Shown here: in pieces, positions 9,106 to 21,634 of the stretch
Position numbering within the stretch: the first letter of the stretch is position 1
Layout of the letters: each line of letters begins with the position of its first letter
From: Nectonema munidae
Lineage: Eukaryota; Nematomorpha; Nectonematoida; Nectonematidae
Direction: 5' to 3'
Assembly: GCA_030549495.1 (NCBI GenBank)
Contig: JAUIRK010000953.1
Span: 586,001 to 650,000 of the forward strand
Length of the DNA: 64,000 nt
The notes under the pieces: generated by a model
The model's input: only the letters and a program-made list of their open reading frames with translations
What the model was told of the DNA's origin: nothing
Database searches by the model: none
Program-made: the position numbers and the translations under genes

Positions 9106-11222
9106 AAAAGAAAGAGCATGCTTAAATTCTAAAATCAAATTTCGAAAACAACAGCAATCTATTAAGATAAAAAATGATGGAGAATTTGTTACTGATATTT
9201 CCATACATAATTTGTTTCTCAATTCGTTCTATAAGAAATCTGATATTTCGAGCTTTGATGAACCTAATATAGAACTATACTCTATTCCTAAATTTAGCTT
9301 TAGGTTTGTCACTAATAATGATATACTTGGAAGCATTATTTCATTAAAGCCCTCTGACTCGAAGGATGTTTATAGACTCAGTTTTAAAATGATAAAACAT
9401 ATTGGATCTTTTCTTGTCAAACCACTGGTATACTTGTTCAATGAAATGATATACAGTTCTTATTATCCCAATTGTCTTAAAATCTCCAAACAAGAAAGGA
9501 GATACTCATTTAATATCTAACTATAGACCAGTTGCTATTGTGCCTGTTATATCTAAGATATATGAAAAATTAATAAGTCTTCAGATGTATAATTTTTTCG
9601 AAAGGAATCACCTTTTTGGAAGCAATCATTTTGGCTATCGTATTAACCATTCTGTCGAAGACTTACATTCTCTTTTTCTTTCTGAATTATCAAATGCTTT
9701 GAACAATGGTTACAAATGTAAAGCTATCTTTTTAGATTTAAAGAGTGCATTTGAACTGGTTAATCATTCTCGCCTTCTTTCTAAACTTAGGATGTATGCT
9801 GTGCAATATTCTTCCATAAATCTAGTTGCCTTATTCCTTCATAATAGAAAGCAGTATGTCGAAGTTAACAATATGAAGTCTAATCTGAAATGCTTTAATA
9901 GAATTGGTGTGCCACAGGGCTCTGTCCTAGGGCCACTATTTTTCAACATATATATGAATGATATGAAGGATGTTTTGAACACAAATCAAATTTCTTATTT
10001 TATGAGTGCTGACGACATATCTATTTTGTTTCCTTACAAAGATTATTCTGATTCTATCTTAATCAACGACAAACTTAGCGCCTTAATGCAATTTTTTCGT
10101 TCAAATGCACTTAAAGTGAGTGAGGACAAGTGTAAGTGCATGACATTTCAAAATAGTGAAGCTAATAAAGATTACTTTGATATTTTGTTAAATAATATTG
10201 TTCTAGAGAATGTGGATGCTTTCACTTTTCTTGGAATTACAATTGACTATAAATTGAAATGGTCTCATCATATAAAAAAACTTAACTCTAGGTTAAATAT
10301 GCTTCTCTCTCGATTCCTAACGTATAATTTTTTACCAATAAATATTAAGATAAAAATGTACAAAGCTTTTGTACAACCTGTATTATATTACTCAATTTTA
10401 AACTGGGGACATGTAAATACAGAGATTTTACTAAAAACTAAAAAAAATATTAAGAACAGTGTATAACGTAAAATACAATAGCCATACTAGTAATTTGTTT
10501 AAGGACTCTAATACTTTGAAAGTTAGAGATCTTTATAGTTATAGAATCTGCTTGTTTCTATTTAAATACGTAAAGGGTATATGCTGTCGTAAGTTAGCTA
10601 ATACGTTAACTTTTAATACCCAGATACATCAATACAAAACATGTAGTGCTTACCATTTACATTTAGAGCAGTTAGGTTCTATAAATAAACAGACGTTGGG
10701 TCAAAAAATATCATGGTTTTTTTTATGAAAATCCTTCATTATATGATTATTGTTGGCTAAACGGTTTTGCTAGTTTTAAAAAAGATATGAAAAATTATTT
10801 ATCTAGTCAATACTTATCTTGTAATTTACGTCATTGCTACATTTGCTCTTGTCATTCTTGATTATTGTAATATAGTATGTACAAATATACATTAAACATC
10901 ACACACACATGAATATATATATACATGTATTCGTTTACATATGCACTCACTCTTACACACACAAATATATATACTACATAGTTATATTTACTGTATTTGA
11001 TTTTCTGTTTTTAACCATATAATCTTGTATTATTTTTAACTCGTTTCAATGAAATTTTTTTTTCTTTTTTCAGGTTACACATGTCAAGTGGCTTTAATTA
11101 GCATTTGTGTGAATCCTTGCATACCAATACTTAAAACCCTAACCTTAATGCTTTGTATTTTGATTTTACGAATTCTCATTCTGTTTTTGTGATATGCAAA
11201 TAAATTCTTCTTCTTCTTCTAA
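9106..11222 (+). mobile_element. 5'-truncated non-LTR retrotransposon (CR1/Jockey-like LINE) inserted in the hAT relic
   Basis: The element begins abruptly within the linker between endonuclease and reverse transcriptase (KIKNDGEFVTDISIHNLF), so the endonuclease is missing. It runs through a full RT domain to a 3' UTR ending AAATAAATTCTTCTTCTTCT, a short tandem tail of the sort seen at CR1-like 3' ends. Sequence on both sides belongs to one hAT transposase. About 8 residues of the host hAT appear lost at the junction. No clear target duplication is visible, although CTTGTTCTA and CTTCTTCTA at the two borders are similar. Confidence 0.8.
9206..10862 (+). pseudogene. LINE reverse transcriptase, decayed
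   Basis: RT motifs in order are SNYRPVAIVPVISKIYEKLI, FGYRINHSVEDLHSLF, AIFLDLKSAFELVNH (motif A), IGVPQGSVLGPLFFNIYMND (motif B), MSADDISILF (motif C), ALKVSEDKCKCMTF and FLGITIDYKLKWSHHIKKL. The C-terminal part carries NLFKDSNTLKVRDLYSYRI and LFLFKYVKG, as in CR1-like elements. The catalytic box is SADD instead of the usual YADD/FADD, and motif A has FE where FD is usual. Frame changes occur near 9490, in the A-run near 10445 and in the T-run near 10720. The largest intact piece is 9540-10466. It is inactive. Confidence 0.85.
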
Positions 11223-11989
11223 ATCAACAAAATCACTGAACTCTTTTAATTTTTTAGTTCTTACAGTATATGTAATGGAGTTACAATATAATTTGCCAAG
11301 GTATCAACAGCTTTATGAATTGCGTTATTTAAAATATGTGCTGGACAACCAAATGAAATTAAATTAATATTTTTAAAATAGATTTTCAACTTAAAATAAA
11401 CATTATTTTCTCCATTATTATTTTTTCCTCCAAATATTGTATTGCAGTTATTGGTAGTGAAAGAAATGCACTTATTTTTCATGTTAAATTTTTCAAGTGT
11501 TTCGACAATATAATTAAATATTGTATCAGCTTTTTAATTTGCAAGTCTTAATTTCAATTAATTTTGAAACAATACCGTCTTCTTTCCAATCAAAGTATTG
11601 AATTACTAATAGAATTATTATCTAAATTATATTATGGTCATAAAAGTTAATACTATGTAAGTATTCATAATATATATATTGAAATGTCCTATCAGTTAAA
11701 GTTAAGTTAAGAAATTTAGAAGATTTTATAATTGCATTCGATAAGAGATAGTAACAAGAAAAAAAATATTATCTCAATACTTAATTTTTGTAATGAAAAG
11801 CAATTAGGGTTGAATGAATTTAACAAAATAACGCCATTTTGTTAATTTTGAGAAGGCAAATTTTCTCGATAAATTGTTAAATCTATTGCTATACACAAAT
11901 TTAATAGATTATCTTCATTACCAAATCTAAATTTTTTAACCATTGTTTCCTTCTATTATTATTCAAGGTTTTTATATAGTTATTCTAGA

Positions 11990-12140
11990 TTTAATAAAAA
12001 TATAGGTAGGATTGGATCTTTTCATCTAGAAAGCGGATTTACACCGCTTGTGCCAAGAGCAATAAACTCATAGACTTTGTAGTATTAAAATAACAAACCT
12101 TAATCATGGCCAAGCGTCATACCCTAATAATACTTTTCTG
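11990..12140 (-). repeat. tRNA-derived SINE, degenerate
   Basis: TTTTCATCTAGAAAGCGG and ACACCGCTTGT match the reverse complement of the common SINE tail seen at 40397 and 55738. The head shows only traces of the B-box. It lies next to the hAT relic. Confidence 0.4.
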
Positions 12141-12335
12141 CGTCTTACAAGCTGCGTTAATCAATCAAAATCAATAATATTTTTATTGTGTAGCATTTTA
12201 TCCTAATAAGAAAAATGGTTTTTATTTTTTTTTATTTTCTTAATTTTATGTACTTTTTCTTATATGTTATTTTAAATATTTAAATATTATTTGTATCTGT
12301 TATTTTTGTTTAAGAAAACATACCCTTATATAAAT

Positions 12336-12560
12336 CAGTAAAACCTCCTATATCTACCACTAATTTGACCACCTCTTTAAATAGAACTGTTTTTACAAGT
12401 ATGGTATATTTCCGTATTAAATTTAGTGTATATAATATCCTCTAATCCGACAACCTCTTTATTCTGTACATCGACTATTTATAACTGTCCCAACTTATTG
12501 TTTTCAACCTCCTTACACTCTTATGATAAATTACATTTTACACATTTCGATCATATTATT
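12336..12560 (+). mobile_element. Tigger/pogo-like end, degenerate
   Basis: It begins CAGTAAAACCTCCTATATC and repeats ACCACCTCTTTAAAT and ACAACCTCTTTATT. The 3' end of the Tigger relic at 24231 reads, in reverse complement, CAGTGGAACCTCTCTAAAAC. Iterated ACCTCT words in the subterminal region are usual for Tigger elements. No coding part is present. Confidence 0.4.
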
Positions 12561-12574
12561 AGCACTTTAATGAT

Positions 12575-12700
12575 CAGGGGCGCACATCCTCAAAATTATT
12601 GGATGGGGGGGGGATTTTTTTTTAATGCAATTTTTAAAATTAGTGTTCTTGAAATACCACGGGAGACCAAATATTCAAGCAATCTTTTAAAATAGAGTGT
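12575..12700 (+). repeat. G-rich hAT-like MITE end, copy 1
   Basis: The sequence CAGGGGCGCACATCC, then AAAATTATTGGAT and a run of nine G, is almost the same as at 13062 and resembles the left end of the complete element at 15081. The right terminus was not found. A related A/G-run (AAAATTGTTGG plus 11 G) occurs near 12836. Confidence 0.45.
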
Positions 12701-13061
12701 ATTCAGCGCATACCTAAATTTATAAGACTACTTTATATTTTTTTACAAAATTGGTGAAATTTAAATACTATACTTCCAGCGAAAATATTTTAATTAAATT
12801 CGTATATCGCATATACACTAGTTGAAAAAAATCCAAAATTGTTGGGGGGGGGGGCAGGGGTCGAATAGGCTTTTCATTTGAAAATGAAGTAGTCTATCAG
12901 GCACATTACAGGAATTGATGAAAGGATATTTGATTGATAGAGAAAACAACTGAAAACAAATAACTGAATGTCGAAGAGTTTTATATCAGTGAATATATTC
13001 TGAAGGAAAAGAGTCTACTAGACACCCTACGATGTTTATATGAAAAAAAATGTGATTGATT

Positions 13062-13110
13062 CAGGGGCGCACATCCTTGAAATTATTTGAGGGGGGGGGG
13101 AACTTTCAAG
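13062..13110 (+). repeat. G-rich hAT-like MITE end, copy 2
   Basis: CAGGGGCGCACATCC is followed by TTGAAATTATTTGA and ten G. It is a direct repeat of the unit at 12575, 487 bp away. The following 13110-13630 is AT-rich, with a minus-strand open stretch of 118 codons that has no recognisable features. Confidence 0.45.
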
Positions 13111-13635
13111 CGTCTTCCAAAAAAGACAACACATTTTTCTGAATTCCTACTCCTCTCTTGTCTACTCTATTTCATTCTTAATTAAGCTTAATGTAAACTT
13201 CAACTCCAGCCCTATTAAGTTTAACGTCAATAATGAATGCGAACTTATATATAGCTCCTTCTTTCTCACTATGCGCACCATCTCTAAATCCATTTCTTCA
13301 TAAAAAATTAAAAAATGTTTTATTGAGAATAATAAATTAAAAAAAAGAAGTAAAGTTAGAAAACTTGGTATTAGATTTTTTTCATACTTTTTAGTGTTTA
13401 AGAATAAGTGTAAGTTAGTTAGACTCAAAAAATGGTATAAAATAAAGATAAAATTGTGCAAACAAATATCAAACAATAAATTAAGATTCATTATTTCATT
13501 TTTTTCAGCATCATTCAAAAATAGTTTAAAAGGAAAAAAAGTCTATCAGAAAAAGTTATAGTGCTTCAACAAAAACAAAAAATTTACAGCATAACTTAAG
13601 TTTTTTGAAAACTAATTTGACGTATCCCCTACACG

Positions 13636-13843
13636 CAGCGTTTTTCAAACTTTTTTTTTACTGCGACCCATAGCAAGAACCACAGTTTGCATCGCGACCC
13701 ATAATACTTAGGTATAATAAGATTAATACATTTAGATTTTCTTCACTTTGCCCTACCTTGATTTCCTTTCTTTTTTGTCACGACCCATTTTATTTTTGAC
13801 ACGACCCACTGAAGATTCGGGACCCACAGTTTGAAAAACGCTG
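13636..13843. mobile_element. hAT-type MITE with perfect 15-bp inverted ends
   Basis: The termini are CAGCGTTTTTCAAAC and GTTTGAAAAACGCTG. Inside, the words GCGACCCATA and CACGACCCA recur. The flanks CCCTACAC and CCCTACAG look like an 8-bp target duplication with one change and one extra base. The CAGxGTTTxTCAAAC termini are common among Charlie-like hAT elements (family knowledge). It is non-coding. Confidence 0.7.
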
Positions 13844-13857
13844 CCCTACAGCATACT

Positions 13858-14005
13858 CTATGGGTGGCATGGTTGAGATGATGGACTTTACACGGAAGCC
13901 ACTGGATTCGATTCCTCATCGATACCAATTTGTATATAGTTTGACATAAGCGGTACATCAGTGTCTTGTCAATGAAAACACACCCACGGTACCTTTAGCT
14001 TACAT
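13858..14005 (+). repeat. tRNA-derived SINE
   Basis: The head TGGCATGGTTGAGATGATGG and a B-box-like GGATTCGATTCCTC precede the family tail TGTCAATGAAAACACACCC, ACGGTACC. The tail is the same as in the copies at 32930 and 40397, while the head differs. This may be a second subfamily sharing a tail. Confidence 0.55.
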
Positions 14006-15030
14006 TTTACTCAAATTGAAAATTTTGCTACATAATTAACAAGAGAGAAAGCAGATAAAATAAACTTTAACTATTTTAAAATGAAACTGTCTGTTCTCAG
14101 AATAATTTCAAAATAATAGGAGGCACAAAAAATGAGATAGTTTATTTGATATTTTCAAGTTTTTATAAACAGCAAAAGCCAACGTTGAAGTAGCTAACCC
14201 TTATAGGGTGATATGGTAACGCTTGTATTTTTTACAATTTCTAAGGAATCATAGTATACAAAAAATGATCACTTTTCATAAAAATTTTAAGTCTAAGAAC
14301 ACAAAATCATAAAAAAATCTATTTAAACTAACATAAATCATAAAAATCATAGTATACGAGAAAAAGAAAATCATTATGTTTTTTTGACTATTTCTGTCTA
14401 CAAATAAAATTCTGACAGCTGTCATAAATGGATCAAGTACATTTTTAATAACCGAAACATTTTGTTTCGATATTATATTTTTATTATAATAATCAACAAA
14501 TTTTCTCAAAAAAAAGATTTAATTAATTATGTACAGTGTTACTTGCAAAATTTAACAATCGAACATTATAAAAAATATCTCTGCTCAAATATTAAACAAA
14601 TAGAGTATTTTTGCTTCTAAACTGAATAGCTAGTCAAAATATTCAATCCCAAATAGCTATTGAAAAAATTTCTTAACTAGAAAAAATTAAAGTTTTCAAA
14701 TGTTACAAAATGTAACAAACGTACTGATAAAGATTAAGTGACCTTTGTTGAAAAAAATTTTCAACGCGAGTCTAACAATATTGATTGATATAAAATTGTA
14801 ACGATTGAAAACTTTTTTTTTCTCATTTAAAAACAAACAAATTTTCATTTTTGCAAAATGTTTGGTGTATTGATGGAACTAAATTTTTACCAAAAATCTC
14901 TGTGATTAACTTGAATAGTTGAACTTTGATATCATGAAAAAAGGTTTTGAAAATATTGAACTTATATTCCGCCAAAAATTAGTTTCTAATGAGATAAAAT
15001 AGAATTATTTTTAATTTAACTCTAAATACA
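14006..15030. other. AT-rich spacer, nothing recognised
   Basis: There are A/T-rich runs only. The short open stretches on the minus strand (about 14276-14509) have no motif or compositional sign of coding. Confidence 0.5.
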
Positions 15031-15725
15031 AATGAGAGAGAAGAGAGCTGAATGAGATAGGAGAGCTTAAATGAGAGAAGCAGAGCCCGCGCTAACCAAA
15101 ATTTTTTGGGAGGGGGTTGGGTGCTCAAACTATACATTATGAAAATACACACTAAAATTTTCCTTTCTAGAAGCCAATTCTATCAACATCGGAAACAAGA
15201 GCTAAAGAAGGTCATAAAAGTAAGGTGATGAGGATTGAGGAGTATAATTAACTATTATAAAACAAAAGTGAAAGAAGAAAATCATTTTATTATCAATATA
15301 TCATTTTTAGAGTAATAAAGCAATTTACATGTCAAACATTCAGTCTTTTTGACTTTTAGTTGAAATAGTTCGAAAGGGTCGAAAAACTTCTCTCACAGGA
15401 TGCAGTGCTGATTCCTATTGTTAGAGCAGCTTGATACTCAAAAAATACTCTAGACAATTTTATAATATATTTATTGAAACTACCAATGTACAAAGAAAAG
15501 ACTTCTTCACAAGCGCACTCACTTTATTGGATGTAATTCATTTAAAACTTATTTAAGCTTGAAAAATTGAGTAGAGAGGCTTGGAAAATTGAATGGGGGT
15601 GATGGATGAAGGGGGGGGGGGGGGTGGGGGACTCAGGTCAAAAATACGGGGCTCAAGCCCCCAAAATAAATAGGGTGTGCGGGCCCTGGAGAGAAGAGAG
15701 ATTGAATGAGAGAAGAGAGCTTGAG
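15031..15725. repeat. Imperfect GAGAGAAGAGAGCTTGAATGA minisatellite, interrupted by a MITE
   Basis: Degenerate units of about 20 bp (GAGAGAAGAGAG, then CTTGAATGA) occupy 15031-15080 and resume at 15689-15725. The MITE at 15081-15688 sits inside the array, so part of its apparent target duplication may simply reflect the repeat. Confidence 0.5.
15081..15688. mobile_element. hAT-like G-rich MITE, 608 bp
   Basis: The left end is CAGAGCCCGCGCTAACC and the right end, in reverse complement, is CAGGGCCCGCACACCC. GAGAGAAG occurs directly on both sides (15073-15080 and 15689-15696). G-runs lie near both ends, including 14 consecutive G at 15611. It is non-coding. The left end (AAAATTTTTTGGGAGGGGG) links it to the ends at 12575 and 13062. 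Confidence 0.6.
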
Positions 15726-18570
15726 TGATTGAGTTTTAGCAAAGAAAGCGGAAGAGAAAACCAGAGAAGGAGACGGAAATAGAAATAGAATCACTTTGAC
15801 AGAAGAAGATGAGAAAATCTAGTGGATCATCAACGTGTGTTTGCTCAAAAATACTACAGAGGAGACACTGTGATAAACATTGCTTACTAATTGTGTGCAT
15901 ATTGAAACAATGGATTATTATTATTATATAGTTCTCACATCGTTTGTAAAATATTTTTGATTGGAATTAGCAAAAATATACAGTTGAGTTTTGTAACTAA
16001 TCATAAATAATTTTAAAAATATTTTTGTGCTTAATTTTTTTATAATATATATAATCCTAACGTATTTATCTGATACAACAATAATAATAAACGGTTTTAG
16101 AGGTGATTTTGGTTACAAAGAGATAGCCACATATATACTTTACAATGGTGGATGGTAGAGCTATAAAACGAAATTCAAATAGTATGGCAGGCAGTAGCTG
16201 ATTGAAAAACAAAACGGGGACATTTTATATTCCCAGTAATCATTGAAAAGAGTTTGATTGATAGACACATAGAAACTTTCATGAATGCAAAGAATAAATG
16301 GGATGGGATGGGATTGTTTATGTAGACAAAAAATATATGTCCATTGCATTTGTTTAAGTTACCAAATGTTAAGAATGAATTGGAAGGTATAAAAAATAAT
16401 AAAACTACTTGGGCCATCTGGAATATAATTTGGCTTTCACCAAATAAGGAAGCAGATGATTTAAAGAAATAGCGAATGGAAACCTGATTCATGGTGTAGA
16501 ATTCGAATCTGGAATTTATTTTTCAAAAAGCATCAAAGATTTGTATTTATAAATTTCAAAGATTCCTAGCTTTAAAATTTGAACATCTAACTGAAATTCC
16601 AACTTCAAACAGCGAAATAAAGTAGAAATAGCTACTAAAATTCTATAAAATCGATAATGAAATAATTATCTTTCTTTTTTTATTACCTTCTGGGTAACTT
16701 GCGGTATATTCTGGTAAAAAATCTGACTTAACTTTGGGATTCAAATGCTACCTGGTTATATAATTACTATTTTTCCATAATAATTTATTATCTATAGTAA
16801 CTATTTTTCATTGAAATGTCAACTTTTCTAATCTAAAAATGATAAATAAGAAATATTAGTTTAAAACTTTTTGCTGATGGCTTACGCCAAAAATTATACG
16901 CTTGGCTTTATAATGATGGCTAAATAAAATTTAATTGCTTAAAATTTTTTATATTTTAGAAACTTAAGACCTGAAGTCAAAGGTATAGTCGACATTTGTC
17001 AACTCAAGTAGCTAACCAGTTAATACTCGCGCAGTTACACTTATTTTTTCATTCATTGAATTTGTTAGTTTTTTTGCTTTTAAATCCTTCTTATTGCTCT
17101 TTCCTTACGAGATATCCTTTGAAAGAGATCATAAGTCAGCAAATATTGAGGAATGATATTTCTTTGTTAATGTCTCTGTATCCTTATAAATAATGGCTTA
17201 ACAAATTCTTCAGTGATTCTTCGCTTATCATTTTCACATTCCATTTACTTCGTACAGCTTTTTGTTTTATGATATAGTATATTTAGTATTATGCTCATAC
17301 TATTTTCCCTATGTGAAATAAACAAACAAATAATGTTTATGAATATAAATAATATATATATATAGTGTGTATATTTGTGTACATATCCATGTATGAGACC
17401 TATATTAATTATAAATTGTATGAATTTTTTTTATAATAAAGCTTCTTTGATAAGCAAAAAGGTATATAAAGTTTTGATACTCATCAAAATAGTCTGTTTT
17501 AATTTACTTCCGTATATTTTGAGTGCCTTTGTGTGTGTGTATTTTGCGAATATTCCATTTCGTATCAACGTGTGTATACTGCGTATATATATAATATGTA
17601 TTTGCTTATCACATTGTATCATTATTATTAAGTCTTTGTATGGCTGCTTCACTACTATAACTCTTTGCTAGAAGCATAGTGTAACCTTTTGTGGTGGCAT
17701 TTTCTTCTTCGTTCAGTGTTTGCGATTCACAACAATAATATCCTTAAGTATGTTTGTGTGTGAGAAGGAACAAGAAGCATAGGTGGCTGTGTACGTTTAT
17801 TCACATCCTTTCAGCCTTTTTTCAACAACTCTATCATACAAATTTCTTCACTAATGAGTTGGATTAATAATGTAACATTTCTTCTATTTTATTTTCACCC
17901 ACCTATCACCATATCACTCACAAATCCTTCATTTTTGAACTTAGTTTTCCATATGTTGTTTTTTTTTATCTTTTTTTCGAGCTAATACTCTTTTGTATTA
18001 GCCAATTTACTGTGATTAAGTTTGCTTAGGGGGTGTTTATAACGTTGTCTAGCTCAATCTTTTTTTCCACAAAAGAAAAGCTTATTCTCAGTAATAATAT
18101 ATTAAAATCTGTTTGCAACGGTCCAACACGGTATCCATTGAAAATGATCGTTGCTTACCAGTTCAAGCTTCTTCTCTTTTACAATTATTTTTGAATATGG
18201 ATGTTGTATAAAGATGGATATAGACACTTCGCTCTTCTTTCAAGGATAAGACAGGTTTTACTGTAATAATAACTATAATAGTAACGATAAATAATGTCCG
18301 AACTTTTTGATTTTTTAAATATATTTAAAGTCCATGTAACTTTATAATAAAAATCGATATTTCAAATTTACTCTAAGATTCTCTTTTTATTTTAAAATTT
18401 AATTTAAAAATAGGCAGTTTCTAACAATATGACTAAATTGCAGATGAGTAAATATTTTAATGTGAAAAAGATTACAAGACTATTCATTTAAAATTAAATT
18501 TTATCTTTTTTCTTGTTGGTCAACCTTCTTTTGTTTTTCTCATTGACCGATGGGTGAGTATCTACGTTTA
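15726..18570. other. Gene-free AT-rich DNA
   Basis: No exon-like or transposase-like stretch is seen on either strand. TA- and GT-rich simple sequence occurs around 17340-17600. The short frames at 16161-16492 and 17375-17671 lack features. Confidence 0.5.
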
Positions 18571-18577
18571 CCAAATA

Positions 18578-18690
18578 CAAATGTCAGGGTGTCTACTAAC
18601 CTTAAAAACCTCTTGAATTCAAAGAACACCTCTTGAAAACATGTAAAACCTTGAAAACCTCTTAAATTTTACTGATGTCAAAGAACTGAT
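18578..18690 (+). repeat. Possible transposon end with iterated CCTTGAAAACCTCTT
   Basis: It starts CAGGGTGTCTACTAACC and then repeats AAACCTCTTGAA and CCTTGAAAACCTCTT three to four times. CAGGG starts with subterminal iterations are typical of hAT MITEs. No second end was found. Confidence 0.35.
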
Positions 18691-20927
18691 GTTAGAAAAA
18701 ACAGACGCGTCTATATAATGAACACTTTCATTGCGTCCCTGGGATGTTCAATAAAGATATGTTTCAGTTTATTTATGTGTATTACATGAATAAATACTAA
18801 TTCTGAGGTTTCTTGATTATTATTATCAAAGCAATATCAAATCAAATTTCATTTTGATTTAGATCAGTAGTGCTACTGAACGTTTTTCTGATTCCTGCCT
18901 CTCAAGCTGCAGTTCAACGTTTATTTATTCATAAGTTTTTGCTCCAGTTTTTGGCTATAATTTGATCTCTGAATGAATCTGGATGAAAGCAATTTAAAAA
19001 TATACTTAATCATGGCGGCCCAAGGCAACCAGCCCGAACTCCGTTTCCTACCTCGTCAAAGAATTAATTTTTCAATTTTTTACTTTTTCTTTTGATGGTA
19101 AATGGAAATTATAAAAGAGATACGAAATATTTTTTAAACAAAATCTGTTTTTGCATCATCTATCCTTTTTTGCTTGATTTCAAAATGGTACATATGAATA
19201 AATAAATTACATAACAATAGTTATCTCGTTTGCGTCTAGCTAGAAAAATTTATCAAGCTATTCCAAATATACTTAAAAAAAGACTATTTTAATAATATGC
19301 TAAACATTTGTAAATTTTGATAAATAGTTTTTTTCTGGTAGTTTAATATTTACAACTTTTAAACAAGATTGGATGATCAAAGAATAAAAAAAAACCTTAG
19401 CTAAAATGGTAAAGGAGTTTTAAAACGGTCAATAAATCTATATTAAAGTGAAAATCAACTCTTCTAATGGTAAAGGAAAGGAATCATTTTCAAAATTTAT
19501 ATTCTGTGACTAATCAAGATCTCAAACATTTTAATGGCTTTACTGAAATATGTTTGAGAAGATATATGATGAAGCTTTCGTCAAACTATCAGACATCGTA
19601 ATGGTATCATGATGGATTTGGAGTTTTTTTTTCTAAAGGATATTTATCTGATCTAATGACGTGTGATATAACCATAAAATTAACATCAATCAATTTAAAA
19701 ATTGGACGGACTCCTTCCAGAAATTGAAATGTTATATCCAAAAGAATTCATATTTATCTTCGTTTGAAGAATAGAATCTTCTAGACCTCAGATTTCTGCG
19801 AAAATAGTTGTAAAATGGGAACTAAACTGAAAAAATTGAATAGGCATGCACGTAGATGGGGGTGGGAGTGTGGAACTTATAATATTGAAAGATATAAATG
19901 CCATTTGAAAATTTCCTTAAATTTTGTCTTCTAGGGGATTGTTTGAAGTACTTAAACCTCTAAACCATCCCTCTCACTCTGGCTGGTGCCTGTGGGTATA
20001 TAATATACAGAGAAGAGCATACACGAGAGTATATAAACCTATGTTCTATTACGCAATGCTTGTTTTGCAAGTTTTGAGGAAGATAAAAATACCTTTGTTT
20101 ACACACATATATTTGCCTATGTAGACTATATAGGTATACGTTTTATCTAATATAGCTTATATATTTATATATACATTTGATATATATTATATCTTATTTT
20201 ATTGGTGTATAAAACAATGCTTGTTTTTGAATGGAGTCGTGAGCTTATCTATAAATTAGGTTATATCATTTAGACGCGCAAAGCTTATTAATTGCACCAT
20301 TTCACTTGTATATTGTATTTGTTCTAAATGTTTGTAGTGATAATGACAATAGACTTTTTTTTACGAGTAACAACTTTTTCTTTATTTTCGTGATTTTGAA
20401 GTCGGGACAAACTTCTTTCTTTCCATATCCTCTTTTTTAGCCGTGATTTCAAAAAGGTTTTGAACTTTTCCTGTAAACTCCTCCATTATTTAAACGTCTT
20501 TTTTGTGCTTACTCACTACTATGCCAAAATTTTAGAAATTTGCTGCACACTTTCAAAAATTTTTGGTATGTTGACTTTTTATAAATATTGATATTTATTA
20601 TGAAGCTATAATTGAACTTTGGATGCTAAATGACGGGAAAAGCTGCCATGTAAATCACTTATTGCTTTAGTCAGAAAATTAATTAGTTATTCATGTGGTT
20701 GATTAGTTAAAAAAAACTCTTTATTAACAAGATACCAAAATGAACATTCATATGCTTTAAAATAAGATATTCCTAAACCCCAATAAAATGTGATATTTTG
20801 AAACTCAATATGCCATATTAGTGATGACACTTTAGTAGGCGATCTACCTGTAATATTCTATTTTATTAGACATGTCTACTTGTTTAAACCGTTTTAAAAG
20901 TGATTATAGGTTTTTTGTTTCATTATG
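18691..20927. other. Gene-free AT-rich DNA
   Basis: There are no supported features. A TA-rich low-complexity stretch lies at about 20140-20200. Confidence 0.5.
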
Positions 20928-20936
20928 CCCGAGATG

Positions 20937-21634
20937 AGTTCATAGTCAAAACGTCCGAAATCCAAAACTTCCGAAACCAAAACATCCGAAACCAAAACGT
21001 CCGAAAACCAAAATGTCCATAACCAAAACATCTAGAAATCATAACCTCACAAGACGAAATTTTTTAGTATAATCCTTCATGCCTGTTTGATTTCTTATGT
21101 TTTCAAGTATTTCATGTCGAACTTATCTATCTGATAACGAACTAAAGCTTTGCATAATTTCAACACGCTCTTACTCATCAAAGTTAGTAATATGTAGTTC
21201 CATCACTGGATTGTATTGGTCTGAAACTTTTATTTTCAATTTTGATATAAAATAAGCTTTAAATTATATTGAAAAGTTTTGCCCATATTTTAGTGTCCAT
21301 AATTCTTTTATTTTAAAACTACACGATTTGAATGGACTTTAAGAGATTGGAATGAATATTTATCTATTCCAGTAAAAAGACACGCTTGATTATAGTGCAT
21401 TTTTCATTTAAATCTAAAATGTGTAAAGTTTTAAACTAAAAAACTAGAAATAGAATTTTTTTAAATAAAAAAAGTTTTGTGCTCAATTTTTCAGTTTTTT
21501 TCCTCAACAATTTTGATTCTCGAAAAAAAATGTTTTTTTAGGGTTTGGATACTATTAATCTAATTTTCGGACCTTTTAGTTTCGAATGTTTTGTTTTTCG
21601 GACGTTTTGGATTTCGGACGTTTTGACCAGGCAC
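20937..21634. mobile_element. Long-inverted-repeat element with 9-bp target duplication (Mutator-like?)
   Basis: It is flanked on both sides by CCCGAGATG (20928-20936 and 21635-21643). The left side carries GTCAAAACGTCCGAAATCC and then four or five variants of CCAAAACGTCCGAAA. The right side is its inverse (TTTCGGACGTTTTGGATTTC, GGACGTTTTGACC). A 9-bp duplication with long, internally iterated inverted repeats suggests a Mutator-like non-autonomous element. The interior is AT-rich and non-coding. The superfamily assignment is inference; the duplication and arms are seen directly. Confidence 0.7.

Larger units (their letters stand above)
8270..11965 (-). mobile_element. hAT transposon relic, split by a LINE
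   Basis: On the minus strand, pieces of one hAT transposase occur in the right order. Upstream is IQYFDWKEDGIVSKLIEIK (about 11560). Next comes CNTIFGGKNNNGENNVYFKL with SFGCPAHILNNAIHKA (11482-11261), then TVRTKKLKEFSDFVDL (near 11250). After the LINE come SRTRYLSLFSAIERILNL with FPALKSYF (9105-8970), and finally SAHNADIERIVSLIKNQW with DYRNQL (about 8440-8350), the C-terminal dimerisation region. The LINE occupies 9106-11222. Several stops and shifts make it inactive. The terminal repeats were not located. Confidence 0.75.

Noticed and set aside
13162-13518. 118-codon minus-strand open frame
   Set aside because: It is Leu/Phe/Ile-rich and low in complexity, next to repeat ends, with no recognisable domain.
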